The notes: a model not told the origin generated them from the sequence alone. A stretch of 64,000 bases of DNA from DASQHW01 sp038209365 (GCA_038209365.1 JBBQXS010000011.1:48358-112357), one strand, 5' to 3'; positions 44,582 through 53,865 are shown, counted from the stretch's first letter. A program made the numbers and translations.

Positions 44582-45048
44582 GTCGTCCGCGCGATGTCTC
44601 GGACAAGGTCGGCCCGCGTCACGATGCCGACCACCTTGCCGTCGGCATCGACCACGGGCACGCTGTTGACGTTCCGTTCGTGCATCAGTGTCGCGACGTC
44701 TTCGAGTGTCGCGTCGGGACTGACCGTCGGTGGATCGGTGTCCATGACGTCGCGCACCGACGCACCCGCGATCTTCTTCAGCTCCTGCTCGAGATGCTTC
44801 ATCTCTCCGGGGAACGGCATCCCGAGGCCCAGGAAGTTGATGAAGGTCGGCACGTGCACACGCGCTTCGGACGCGATGAGGTCGTCGTCCCGCAACATCC
44901 CCACGAGCTTGCCCGCTTCGTCGATGACCGGAAGGGATGCGACACCCTTCTCGGCGAGGACGTCGGCCGCATCGCCGACCGACGCGTCGGGGCGGATCGC
45001 GAACAGCGTCGTCGACATGACGTCGCGCACCAACGTGTCGGCGGGCAT
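44578..45048 (-). CDS. Tandem CBS-domain protein
   Basis: A 156-residue protein made of two CBS domains: VRDVMSTTLFAIRPDASVGD to LVGMLRDDDL and VRDVMDTDPPTVSPDATLED to VVGIVTRADLV. Between them is a conserved insert (FINFLGLGMPFPGEMKHLEQELKKIAG). Paired CBS domains bind adenine nucleotides; the partner is unknown. ATG directly after the nnrDE stop, with GGGAGGCA as ribosome-binding site inside the preceding gene. Confidence 0.9.
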   Translation of the reverse strand: MPADTLVRDVMSTTLFAIRPDASVGDAADVLAEKGVASLPVIDEAGKLVGMLRDDDLIASEARVHVPTFINFLGLGMPFPGEMKHLEQELKKIAGASVRDVMDTDPPTVSPDATLEDVATLMHERNVNSVPVVDADGKVVGIVTRADLVRDIARTT

Positions 45049-46506
45049 TCATGCCTCCCAGGGGTCTGATCGCGACCGCAACGCGTCCAGCGTAGGGTGC
45101 AGCGCGCCGATGAGGTCGCTGGCAACGAGATCGGGAGCGGTGCCGGCCGCGCACGCGGCGCGGCCGTGCACATAGACACCGGTGGCGGCGGCGGCGAACG
45201 GCGACGCGCCGTTCGCCAGCAAGCCGGCGATGATCCCCGTGAGCACGTCGCCGGTGCCCGCGGTCGCGAGCGCGGCCGTGTCGGTGCGGTTGACGACGGC
45301 GTTGCCGTCGGGCGCGGCGACAACGGTGCCGGGTCCCTTCAGCAGGACGATCGCGTCGGTACGGGCCGCGAGATCACGGGCGGCGGCGACCCGGTCGGCG
45401 CCGGCCGGCGCGCCGGCCAGTCGCGTGTACTCGCCCGAATGCGGCGTGAGAATCGCGGGAGAAAGCCCGGCGCGGTGTCGCCGGCGGAGCGGCACGAGGT
45501 CCACCGCGAGCGCGTTGAGCGCATCGGCGTCGACGACGATCGGCGTCGTGCACTCGGCGACGATCTGGCGCACCGCCGCCTGCGTGCGCTCGTCCCGTCC
45601 GAGGCCCGGACCGATCGCGACGGCGTGGAACCGTTCGACGTCCTTCAGCACCACGCCCGCCGCGTCGGCGTCGAGGGTGCCGTCGCTCGTTGCCGGGAGC
45701 GCCCGCGCCACGATCTCACCGACGGACGCGCGCGCGGCCGCATCGGCGCCCGGTAGCGCGCACACCACCATGCCGGCGCCGCACCGGGCCGCGGCGTGGC
45801 TCGCCATCAACGGGGCGCCGACCATGCCGGTCGATCCGCCGACGATCAGCGCGGCCGACCTCCACTTGTGCGCGTCCGGCGCGCGGTGAGGCAGGCGGAG
45901 GTCGGCAGCGTCGAGAACGTGCAGCGAGGGTTGCCCGAGGGCGATCCCGATGTCGACCACGAGCACGCGTCCGGCGTGTCCCCGGCCGGGCTCGAACAGC
46001 AGCCCCGCCTTCAACGCCGCGAAGCACACTGTCTCGTCGGCGCGGACCGCGTCGCCGGCTGTCTCCCCGGTCGCCCCGTTGACACCCGACGGGATGTCGA
46101 CAGCGAGCGTCGGCGTCGCACGCTCGGCGAGTGCATCGGCGACGAAGGCCGCATCGCCGGGGAGCACGCCACGAAAGCCGGTACCGAACATCGCGTCGAT
46201 GGCAAGGTCGGCCCGCGCCTGTGCCCGACCGAACGCGGCGCGGTCGATCCCGCCGGCGAGCTCGAACACGGCGACGCCGACCCCGCGGGCTGCCAGCCGT
46301 CGCGCCGCGACGATTCCGTCGGCGCCGTTGTTGCCCTTCCCCGCAACGACCACGACCCGCCGGCCGTAGTTGCCGGCGAGCATGCGCTCCGCGTGGCGCG
46401 CGACCGCGGCCCCGGCCCGCTCCACGAGCACGGCTTCCGGCGTCCCCGCCGCGATCGCGCGGCGGTCCGCCTCGGCCATCTCGTGAGGCGTGAGCACGGG
46501 CTTCAC
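45049..46506 (-). CDS. nnr: Bifunctional NAD(P)H-hydrate epimerase / ADP-dependent dehydratase
   Basis: A 485-residue metabolite-repair enzyme. The N-terminal YjeF epimerase domain has VVAGKGNNGADGIVAARRL and AMFGTGFRGVL; the C-terminal kinase-fold dehydratase has ILTPHSGEYTRL, LLKGPGTVV and AALATAGTGDVLTGIIAGLL. It restores NADH and NADPH damaged by hydration, with ADP (or ATP). GTG start. It lies 36 bases from the glmS-like gene. Confidence 0.94.
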   Translation of the reverse strand: MKPVLTPHEMAEADRRAIAAGTPEAVLVERAGAAVARHAERMLAGNYGRRVVVVAGKGNNGADGIVAARRLAARGVGVAVFELAGGIDRAAFGRAQARADLAIDAMFGTGFRGVLPGDAAFVADALAERATPTLAVDIPSGVNGATGETAGDAVRADETVCFAALKAGLLFEPGRGHAGRVLVVDIGIALGQPSLHVLDAADLRLPHRAPDAHKWRSAALIVGGSTGMVGAPLMASHAAARCGAGMVVCALPGADAAARASVGEIVARALPATSDGTLDADAAGVVLKDVERFHAVAIGPGLGRDERTQAAVRQIVAECTTPIVVDADALNALAVDLVPLRRRHRAGLSPAILTPHSGEYTRLAGAPAGADRVAAARDLAARTDAIVLLKGPGTVVAAPDGNAVVNRTDTAALATAGTGDVLTGIIAGLLANGASPFAAAATGVYVHGRAACAAGTAPDLVASDLIGALHPTLDALRSRSDPWEA

Positions 46507-46542
46507 GGCGCGGCGAGGGGAACGAGCGGACGCATCACAGTG

Positions 46543-49500
46543 TCACGACCGCCAGTGGTTCGCGAGGGCGACGACGGGATCTGTGAGCAGCTCCACGAGA
46601 TCGATGGTGCCGAGCACGTCGTCGCGCATCACCGGCTCGGTCTCGGTGACCTGGTCGGCGATCGCCCGGTAGCGGTCTCGGTAGCCCTCGAGGACGCGGC
46701 GCGCCGCGTCGCCGGGGAGCCGGTCACGGAACTGCACGTGCAGCAGCGTGAGGCCGGTCGTCTGGTTGCCCTTGACCTCGGGGACGAGGATCAGCGTGCG
46801 GCCGTCGGCGCCGCGCGCGACGGTGACTTCGCGTTCGCTCGCGGCCCGGTGCTTGGTGCCGCGGAGCACCGGATAGGCGTCGGTACGCGACGGGATGTCG
46901 CGGGCGATACCACCGCGGTCGATCACGTGGATCGCGTCGCCAGTGATGTTGTAACGGGTCCAGCCGCGTACCGCGTCGACGGTCGCGTCGAGCGCAACGA
47001 GCGTGCGCAGCGCCCGGTAGGTGAGGCTGTCCCGCGGTGCCCCGGTCGTGAGGACCTCCTGCACGAGTCGCACGTGGAGCAGCGTCTCGTCGGACCGCGA
47101 GATCCCGACCGTGACCGTCTTGGCCTGATGCTTGATCGCGTCGATCGGACGCGTCAGCTCCTCGATCGCCTTGGTCAACGCGGCCGTGAGGCCTTCGATC
47201 ACCGTGCTCGGTGTGCCGACCTTCCCGAACTCGATCTGGTACGCGTCGAGCGGCACGATCCCCGTTGCGTAGCGCAACATCGATGCGAGCCGTACCGCGG
47301 TACCCGCTTCCAGCGCACCGTCGTAGCTGCCCGTGCCGAGACCGTCGAAGAACTGCGCCGCGAGCGGCTCCAGCTCACCGCCGAGCGCTTCGAGAGGATC
47401 GCGGCCGCGGCGGTCGGCGGCGAGGGCGTGCTCGATGCAACCCCGCGCCTCACGCAAGGGTCGCGCCGACGCATCGATCGCCAGCGCGGCTTCGTACCCG
47501 AACAGGTGCCCTGCCATCGTGCACAGGACGAATGCGAGATCGGGATGTACCCGGGGAACCGCGATGGTCTCGAGCGCGGACCCGAAACGGACCTCGCCGT
47601 CGTCGACGATCGCGACCGGCGCGGCCTTGTGGGCCCGGTAGATCGCCATCTCCTTGGCGACGTCGTCCGCGTTCGAGCCGCGAAGACCGGCCGCACACAC
47701 GATGATCATCGGCTCGGCCGACAGGTCGATGTGCTTCTTGTCCTCGGTGATGTCGCAGGCAATCGACTTGTAACAGAGCTCCGAGAGCTTGATGCGGATC
47801 TCTTGGGCCGCGACGCGGTTCACGCCGTTGCCGACCACCGCCCACGATCGGCGCGACAACGCGTTGCGCTGCGCGGCAGCCGCGATCGCCTCCCGTCGGC
47901 CGACGAGGACGGTCATCGCATCGGGGATGACCCGGAGCGCCTCCAAGCGTTCATGGCGGTACGCGCGTGCGGCGTCGTCACCCGCACCGAGCTCACGGGC
48001 AAGGGCGTACGCGAGCAGGAAGCCGGCCGCGACCTGCGAATAGAACGCCTTTGTCGACGCGACACTCATCTCGAGGTCACGCCCGTCGGACGTGTACAGC
48101 ACGCCGTCGGCCTTGTCGACCAAGTCGCTCTGCCTGCGGTTCACGATCGCGATGACCAGCGCGCCGCGCGATCGCGCGAGGTCCACAGTGCGGTTCGTGT
48201 CGGTGGTCGTCCCCGATTGCGAGATTGCGACGATGAGGGCATCGTGCATGTCGGCGTCCAGCCCGAAGCCCGAAAGCTCGGTCGCGGTCAACGCATCGAC
48301 CGAGAGGCGCATGCCGGACGTGGCGCCGCGGAGCGCGTGCGCCAGGCTCTGCCCGGCGATGGCCGCCGTCCCCTGCCCGATGACGAGCACCCGCCGTACC
48401 GCGCCGGAATGCAGGCGCTCGAGCACCGACGTCCGCAACGACTCGCCGGGGAGGTGCACGTCGAGCCGGCCGTCGCGCTCGACGATCTTCCCGCGCAGCG
48501 TCTTGCGGAACGACGCCGGCGCTTCGGTGATCTCCTTGTACAGGTAGTGCGGCGCGTCGCCGCGATCGACGTCACGTGTGGTCATCGGCGCGTGCTGTAG
48601 ATCGAGCGCCGTCACCGGGATCTCGCGTCCGTCGTACGACAGCCGCTGCACTCCTTCGATCGAGCCCGCGCGCCCGCGGTCGAGCACCACGACCTGACCC
48701 TGGCTCGCGGGGTTGCCGTGATCGAGCATGGTCTCGCCGTCGAGCCGGAGATACGTCTGACACTCGGCGACGATGCCGTACGGCTCGCTCGCGACCACGA
48801 ACATGTCGGGCCCGAACCCGACGTAGAGCGCTTGGCCACTGCCGCGCTGCGCAAGCAGCATCTTGTCAGGGTCGGCGGCGGATTGGCCGACGATCGCGAC
48901 CGATCCCTCGAACGACGCGACGGTCGCGCGAAACGCCTCCACGAGTGACTCGCCGCGCGCCAAGCGCCGTGCGACGAGCGCGGGGATGACCTTGGCGTCG
49001 GTGGTCACCTCGGCCGCGAACTGGAGGCCTTCGAGGGCCTTGAGGTCTGCGTAGTTGTCGACGTCGCCGTTGAGCGCGGCCGCGACGAACGGCCGAGACA
49101 CGTCGTCGAGCTCCTCCTCGTTCAACGGGTGTGCGTTGGCCTCGGAGATGATGCCGACGCTCGCCCAACGCGTGTGGGCGAGCACCGCCGCGTCGGCGGC
49201 ATCGGCACGGAGAGACAGGTGCAGCAGCTCGTCATCACGGATCTGCGCGCGGATGCGGGCGGTGTTGTCGCCCAGCTCCCCGAGCTCGGCGGCGGTCTTG
49301 TACACGAAGCTGAGGTGACCGCCGGGTGCGCGCACCGCTCCGGTGGTGAACAACGGGTCCGTGGCCCGCGCGTCGATCAGGCGGGAGATCGTCGGATCGG
49401 AGAGATCGAGTCCGTGGTCGGTGACCATCACGTGCAGACCGGCGGAGTCACGACCTCGTACCTCGAGGCGATCCAGGGCCGACAGCGCGATCTGAATGGA

Positions 49501-49950
49501 GTGGAACGCGGCGAGCGCGGCGGGCCCGCACGGTGACGCGCCGACCAGATCGAGCACCGCTCGGGCCGCGCCGATGCGGTCGTTGCGGATCGCCCACACC
49601 GCGTCCTTGCATGCGACGAGCGCCGCGTTCACGGCTTCGATCTCGTCGCCGTCGAGCGGGCCCGCGTCCAACCGGTTCTCGATCGCGCCCAGGAGCTCGG
49701 CGCATGCGTCGGCGCGATTCTCCAGCGCCGCCCGGTGCACCGGGTCGGCGACGAGCGCACCGATCCCGTCGCCCGCGAGCAGCTCGCGATCTACCGCGGC
49801 CAGCGCCCGCGCCGCCTCCCGGAGGGTCCCCGGCCGCGACGCACTCGATCGCAGCGACGCCTCGATCCCTTCGAGCGCGGCGACGAGCGCCGCAAGATCC
49901 GGGGTCGTGCGATCGCCGCGGTGGCGTACCACGGTCACAATGCCGCACAT
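46543..49950 (-). CDS. Giant GlmS-like glucosamine-6-phosphate synthase (1135 aa)
   Basis: About 1135 residues, nearly twice the usual 610. MCGIV places the amidotransferase nucleophile at Cys2, but an insert of about 125 residues (30-155) separates it from RLEVRGRDSAGL. HTRWAS (259-264), ALNGD (292-296) and GSVAIVG follow. SIS1 has AISQSGTTTDTNRT and VASTKAF (630-635). SIS2 keeps residues equivalent by my alignment to E. coli K485, E488 and H504 (here K721, E724, H740), while the C-terminal lysine K603 appears as Arg836. Residues 841-1135 form an extension of unknown fold. glmM precedes it and it fills the normal glmS position, so it probably makes glucosamine 6-phosphate. Confidence 0.85.
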   Translation of the reverse strand: MCGIVTVVRHRGDRTTPDLAALVAALEGIEASLRSSASRPGTLREAARALAAVDRELLAGDGIGALVADPVHRAALENRADACAELLGAIENRLDAGPLDGDEIEAVNAALVACKDAVWAIRNDRIGAARAVLDLVGASPCGPAALAAFHSIQIALSALDRLEVRGRDSAGLHVMVTDHGLDLSDPTISRLIDARATDPLFTTGAVRAPGGHLSFVYKTAAELGELGDNTARIRAQIRDDELLHLSLRADAADAAVLAHTRWASVGIISEANAHPLNEEELDDVSRPFVAAALNGDVDNYADLKALEGLQFAAEVTTDAKVIPALVARRLARGESLVEAFRATVASFEGSVAIVGQSAADPDKMLLAQRGSGQALYVGFGPDMFVVASEPYGIVAECQTYLRLDGETMLDHGNPASQGQVVVLDRGRAGSIEGVQRLSYDGREIPVTALDLQHAPMTTRDVDRGDAPHYLYKEITEAPASFRKTLRGKIVERDGRLDVHLPGESLRTSVLERLHSGAVRRVLVIGQGTAAIAGQSLAHALRGATSGMRLSVDALTATELSGFGLDADMHDALIVAISQSGTTTDTNRTVDLARSRGALVIAIVNRRQSDLVDKADGVLYTSDGRDLEMSVASTKAFYSQVAAGFLLAYALARELGAGDDAARAYRHERLEALRVIPDAMTVLVGRREAIAAAAQRNALSRRSWAVVGNGVNRVAAQEIRIKLSELCYKSIACDITEDKKHIDLSAEPMIIVCAAGLRGSNADDVAKEMAIYRAHKAAPVAIVDDGEVRFGSALETIAVPRVHPDLAFVLCTMAGHLFGYEAALAIDASARPLREARGCIEHALAADRRGRDPLEALGGELEPLAAQFFDGLGTGSYDGALEAGTAVRLASMLRYATGIVPLDAYQIEFGKVGTPSTVIEGLTAALTKAIEELTRPIDAIKHQAKTVTVGISRSDETLLHVRLVQEVLTTGAPRDSLTYRALRTLVALDATVDAVRGWTRYNITGDAIHVIDRGGIARDIPSRTDAYPVLRGTKHRAASEREVTVARGADGRTLILVPEVKGNQTTGLTLLHVQFRDRLPGDAARRVLEGYRDRYRAIADQVTETEPVMRDDVLGTIDLVELLTDPVVALANHWRS

Positions 49951-49961
49951 CGACAGCGATT

Positions 49962-51299
49962 CTATGACGCTGGGCGCGCCCCGAATGCTGTCTCGACCAC
50001 GAGGCGTAGCCGCTCTACCGCCCGCTCCGCCGCGTCCTGTGACGGCGCTTCGGCCATGATGCGCACGAGCGGCTCGGTCCCGGAAGCTCGCACCAGCACG
50101 CGACCCTCGTCGCCGAGCTCGGCCTCGATCGACCGCACGCAATCCCAGAGCGCAGGGGCATCGGTGAGGTCGACCTGCCGGGCGACACGGACGTTCACGA
50201 GTAGCTGCGGGAAGCGGACCATCCGGGCCGCCAGCGCCGACAACGGCCGCCCCGACCGGCGCACGACGTCGCACAGGAACAAGCCGGTGAGAAGCCCGTC
50301 GCCGGTGGTCGCGTGGTCGGCGTACACGATGTGGCCCGACTGCTCGCCGCCGACCGCGATGTCGCGCGCCTGCATCTCCGCGACGACCGAGCGGTCGCCG
50401 ACCGGCGTCTCGATCACGTCGATGCCGGCACCACGCAGGGCGCGTCGCAGGCCGATGTTCGACATCACGGTCGCGACGACGGCGTCGCCGCGCAGCTTTC
50501 CCCGCTCGTGCAGGTCGAGCGCGGTGATCGTCATGATCTGGTCACCGTCGACGATCTCGCCGCGCTCGTCGACTGCAATCACACGATCGGCGTCACCATC
50601 GAGCGCGAGCCCGAGCGCGGCGCCGTGCTCGCGCACCGTCCGCTGCAACGACGCGGGATGTGTCGATCCGCAGGACGCGTTGATGTTGCGGCCGTCGGGC
50701 TTCGCGTGCAGCACCGTCACGTCCGCGCCCGCCGCGCGCATTGCGCTCGGACCGACCTCGAACGCCGCTCCGTTCGCACAGTCGATCACGACGCGCATGC
50801 CGTGCAAGGTGCGCCCATCGAGCGCGGCAAGCAAATGACCGATGTACGGCGCGCCCGCATCGGGAAGCGCGGCCGCGTGCTCGATCGAGTCCGGAGCGGG
50901 TGACGCGGGGACGACGTGAAGCTCGGCCTCGATGCGTGCCTCGACCTCGTCGGGCAATTTTCGACCGTCGGGACCGATGACCTTCACGCCGTTGTCGGTC
51001 CACGGGTTGTGGCTCGCCGAGACGATCGCCGCCGGCGTGCCGGCACGGGCGGCGTGGAACGCGATCGCGGGTGTCGGCAGGACACCGAGGAACACGGGCG
51101 TCACTCCTTCGGCGACCAAGCCACGCGCCAGCTCCGTCTCGATGCGCGCCCCCGAGGCGCGGGTGTCGCGCCCGATGAGCGCGCGAGCTGGCCGCAACGC
51201 GCGCGCGACGGCACGGCCCAACGAGATGACGAGCGGAGGCGTGAGGACGGTGTCGGCGTCGCCGCGCACGCCGTCGGTGCCGAACCGCAGCGCCGTCAC
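49962..51299 (-). CDS. glmM: Phosphoglucosamine mutase
   Basis: A 445-residue alpha-D-phosphohexomutase. The phosphoserine is in IVSASHNPW, the metal site in LALDGDADRVIAVD, sugar binding in GGEQSGHIVY and the C-terminal phosphate loop in VRASGTEPLVR. It converts glucosamine 6-phosphate to glucosamine 1-phosphate for peptidoglycan, immediately downstream in the pathway of the GlmS-like protein. GTG at 51299; GGGAG of the repeat at 51300-51318 is the ribosome-binding site. Confidence 0.95.
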   Translation of the reverse strand: MTALRFGTDGVRGDADTVLTPPLVISLGRAVARALRPARALIGRDTRASGARIETELARGLVAEGVTPVFLGVLPTPAIAFHAARAGTPAAIVSASHNPWTDNGVKVIGPDGRKLPDEVEARIEAELHVVPASPAPDSIEHAAALPDAGAPYIGHLLAALDGRTLHGMRVVIDCANGAAFEVGPSAMRAAGADVTVLHAKPDGRNINASCGSTHPASLQRTVREHGAALGLALDGDADRVIAVDERGEIVDGDQIMTITALDLHERGKLRGDAVVATVMSNIGLRRALRGAGIDVIETPVGDRSVVAEMQARDIAVGGEQSGHIVYADHATTGDGLLTGLFLCDVVRRSGRPLSALAARMVRFPQLLVNVRVARQVDLTDAPALWDCVRSIEAELGDEGRVLVRASGTEPLVRIMAEAPSQDAAERAVERLRLVVETAFGARPAS

Positions 51300-51318
51300 A
51301 TGGCTCCCTCGCTACGCC
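51300..51318 (-). repeat. Interspersed leader repeat, copy A (partial)
   Basis: A partial copy of a sequence found also at 56694 and 61565. Read on the minus strand it ends GCGAGGGAGCCAT right at the glmM GTG start, so it supplies the ribosome-binding site. It lies between rpsI and glmM. Confidence 0.6.
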
Positions 51319-51325
51319 AGGTCGG

Positions 51326-51718
51326 CTAGCGCTTCGAGTACTGCGGCGCCTTGCGCGCCTTCTTGAGGCCGTACTTGCGACGCTCCTTCTCGCGCGCGTC
51401 ACGAGAGAGCATCCCGGCCTTCTTGAGCACGCCGCGGGTGTCGGGGTCGAGCGCCACGAGAGCGCGCGCGATGCCGAGCCGGATCGCGCCGGCCTGGCCG
51501 CTCACGCCGCCGCCGCCGAGCGTTGCATCGACGTCGTAGACCTCTTCGGTTTGCGTGAGCCGCAGCGGCTCCTTGGCGATCACCTGGTGCGTGAGGATGG
51601 GGAAGTACGCCGGGAAGGCCCGCCCGTTGACCGTGATCTGACCGGTGCCGGGCCGCAGCCGAACGCGGGCGATCGACTCCTTGCGCCGGCCGGTCGTCTG
51701 GATCAAGGGCTTGCTCAC
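51326..51718 (-). CDS. rpsI: 30S ribosomal protein S9
   Basis: A 130-residue uS9. QTTGRRKESIARVRLRPG is the N-terminal signature and the C-terminal tail KKARKAPQYSKR reaches the decoding centre, where the final Lys-Arg contacts P-site tRNA. GTG start. It follows rplM by 31 bases as usual. Confidence 0.96.
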   Translation of the reverse strand: MSKPLIQTTGRRKESIARVRLRPGTGQITVNGRAFPAYFPILTHQVIAKEPLRLTQTEEVYDVDATLGGGGVSGQAGAIRLGIARALVALDPDTRGVLKKAGMLSRDAREKERRKYGLKKARKAPQYSKR

Positions 51719-51749
51719 GAAACGTCCTCTGGGTTCACGAAGGCTGTGT

Positions 51750-52205
51750 TCACGAAGTTCGGGCCTTGGAACGCTCGGGCAGCGGCCGCACGACCGGCTG
51801 TTGTGCCTGATGCGGATGCGTAGGGCCGGCGTAGATCTTCAACTTCTTCAACATCTGCCGCCCGAGCGGACCCTTCGGGAGCATGCGACGCACCGCCAGC
51901 CGCACGACCTTCTCGGGATCGCGCGCGAGCAAGTGCTCGAGACTCTCGCTGCGGATACCGCCCGGGTAGCCGGTGTGGCGGAAGTAGGTCTTCTGCAGCT
52001 GCTTGCGCTGCCCGACCGCGAGCTTGGAGGCGTTCACGATCACGACGTGGTCACCCGTGTCGACGTGCGGCGCCCAGATCGGCTTGTGCTTGCCGCGCAG
52101 CAGCGTCGCCACCTCTGTCGACAGCCGGCCGAGGATCGCGCCGTCAGCGTCGATGACGTGCCACTGCCGGGTGATGTCCTTGGCTTTGGGCGTGAACGTG
52201 CGCAC
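51750..52205 (-). CDS. rplM: 50S ribosomal protein L13
   Basis: A 151-residue uL13. RTFTPKAKDITRQWHVIDADGAILGRLS and FRHTGYPGG are characteristic, with HPHQAQQP near the C-terminus. GTG at 52205 agrees with the family N-terminus; an in-frame GTG at 52223 is less likely. First gene of rplM-rpsI-glmM-glmS. Confidence 0.95.
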   Translation of the reverse strand: MRTFTPKAKDITRQWHVIDADGAILGRLSTEVATLLRGKHKPIWAPHVDTGDHVVIVNASKLAVGQRKQLQKTYFRHTGYPGGIRSESLEHLLARDPEKVVRLAVRRMLPKGPLGRQMLKKLKIYAGPTHPHQAQQPVVRPLPERSKARTS

Positions 52206-52279
52206 CTGAGCTCTTTCGATCACGTCTCGATCACGTGGGGGCTGCCCGGGCGCGCGATGCACCGCCGGACGAACGACAC

Positions 52280-52308
52280 ACGATAGCCGGTTCCCGGAGA
52301 CGGGTCGA
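52280..52308 (-). promoter_or_regulatory. Candidate promoter for rplM-rpsI-glmM
   Basis: On the minus strand TCGACC (52303-52308) and TATCGT (52280-52285) are separated by 17 bases, a moderate match to a housekeeping sigma promoter. Transcription would start about 60-70 bases before rplM. It is the only such pair I see in the 123-base gap between rplM and the divergent phosphodiesterase gene. Confidence 0.35.
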
Positions 52309-52328
52309 AGCCGTCCGAGACGGACCCC

Positions 52329-53858
52329 ATGTACATTGCGCTCGTGAGCGAGGTCGTAGCGCCCCACCAGGTCCCCGACGCCCACCGGGCTGCGGCGGAG
52401 GCGGCGCTCGCGGTGCTGTGCGACGCCGCGCTCGACCCCATCGTCGACATGGTCTGCAGCCACCGAGACGGGCTGTACGAGGCGCGTACGCACGACGGCG
52501 GGGTCACGTTCCGAAGCGTCGACGGCGGCTTCGAGCGCGTCGGGGTCGAGGGCGACGACCCGTTGGACGACCAGTCGACGGGCCGGTTCACCCCACTTTC
52601 CGAGGAGCGGCGACGGCCGCACCCTCATCGCGGCGACAACGCGTATCCGTTCGCGTTCGAGCACATCGCCCAGTTGTTCGATGCCGCGGCCGCGCCCGAC
52701 CTCTGCGTGCTGCACTCGGCGGCCCACAACTGGGAGGACCAGGGAGGGCACCTCGGTGAGCACGGCTCGCTCGGCGTGGTCCAGGCACGCGCCCCGTTTG
52801 TGATGGCAGGCAAAGGCGTACGAGGGCACGGCCTCGTACCGCGCGCGGCGCGGCTGGTCGATGTTGCGCCGACCGTCGCCGCCCTCCTCGGGTGCACACC
52901 TCTCGCGGACGGCCGGTACCTCGCCCGCCAGGACGGTCGCGTGCTCGACGACGTGCTCGACCCGTCCGAGCGGCCCCGTCACGTCATCGGCGTGTTGTTC
53001 GACGGCACGAATTCGAACGTGCTGTACGACATGGCGGCGCGGGGTGAGGCACCCAACGTGGCGCGTTTGATCGAACACGGCACCGCGTACGAGCACGGCG
53101 CGATCGCCTCGTTGCCGACCGTCACGTTGGCGAACCACACCTCGATCCTCACCGGCACTCACCCGGGTCATCACGGCATCCTCAACAACGCGTGGTACGA
53201 CCGCGATGCCGGTGCGCAGGTGATCACGAACTCCTCGGCGACCTGGCCCTGGTGCATGCGACACCTCGCATCCGGTGTCGAGACGATCCACGATGCGGTG
53301 CACCGCACATGGCCGGACGCCTTCACCGCGTCGGTCAACGAGCCATGCGACCGCGGCGCGAGCTATTCCACGTTCGACTTCTTCCGCCGAGGCGAAGTGC
53401 CGCCGATCCCGCGTGACCCGTTCGGGTTACCGCACACGACCGAACGATTCGTACGACCGTCGAAGGACTACTCGTGGTCATCGGTCGTCGACCACATGGG
53501 CACGGATCAGGCGTTGGGCATCCTCGGTGGCCGCTATCGAGACGTCGAGTACCCGTTGCCGCGGTTCATGTGGTGCAACTTCACGCTCACGGACGCCGCC
53601 ATGCACGAAGGCGGTCCGTACTCCGAGATTGCCGCCGCCGCGGTACGCGACAGCGACGGTCGCCTCGGCGAGATCCTCGCCGCCGTCGAGCACGCCGGAA
53701 GCTTCGACGAGTGCGCGTTCGTGCTCGTTGCCGATCACGGCATGCAGGAGAACGACCCCGCGTGCAAGGGCGATTGGGACGTCACGTTGCGCGCAGCCGG
53801 GATCGACGCCCGCGACGAGGCGTACGGCTTCCTCTATTTCGGCGTGCCCGCCGGATAG
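52329..53858 (+). CDS. Alkaline-phosphatase-superfamily phosphodiesterase with permuted halves
   Basis: A 509-residue protein of the type I phosphodiesterase/nucleotide pyrophosphatase kind, with its halves in reversed order. Residues 1-200 look like the usual C-terminal part: GGHLGEHGSLG with metal-ligand His145, ARAPFVMAGKGV, and LVDVAPTVAALLG. Residues 218-509 look like the usual N-terminal part: VIGVLFDGTN with Asp225, SLPTVTLANHTSILTG with nucleophile Thr266, TDAAMHEGGP with Asp422 and His426, and LVADHGMQE with Asp469 and His470. All metal ligands are thus present. The substrate is unknown. ATG start; convergent with truA, 7-base gap. Confidence 0.8.
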   Translation: MYIALVSEVVAPHQVPDAHRAAAEAALAVLCDAALDPIVDMVCSHRDGLYEARTHDGGVTFRSVDGGFERVGVEGDDPLDDQSTGRFTPLSEERRRPHPHRGDNAYPFAFEHIAQLFDAAAAPDLCVLHSAAHNWEDQGGHLGEHGSLGVVQARAPFVMAGKGVRGHGLVPRAARLVDVAPTVAALLGCTPLADGRYLARQDGRVLDDVLDPSERPRHVIGVLFDGTNSNVLYDMAARGEAPNVARLIEHGTAYEHGAIASLPTVTLANHTSILTGTHPGHHGILNNAWYDRDAGAQVITNSSATWPWCMRHLASGVETIHDAVHRTWPDAFTASVNEPCDRGASYSTFDFFRRGEVPPIPRDPFGLPHTTERFVRPSKDYSWSSVVDHMGTDQALGILGGRYRDVEYPLPRFMWCNFTLTDAAMHEGGPYSEIAAAAVRDSDGRLGEILAAVEHAGSFDECAFVLVADHGMQENDPACKGDWDVTLRAAGIDARDEAYGFLYFGVPAG

Positions 53859-53865
53859 CTGACCG

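Noticed and set aside
45796..48600. A 934-codon open frame on the + strand across nnr and glmS
   Set aside because: It is antisense to two clear genes, has Arg/Asp/His-rich low-complexity composition and no motif; this is typical of GC-rich antisense frames.
46543..50274. Extension of the GlmS-like protein to 1243 residues
   Set aside because: The nucleophile must be Cys2 after processing, and MCGIV at 49950 provides it; the upstream part lies within glmM.
52329..53858. Two separate gene fragments instead of one permuted phosphodiesterase
   Set aside because: The frame is uninterrupted, both halves bring complementary, non-repeated metal ligands, and no internal stop or second start with a good ribosome-binding site is seen.
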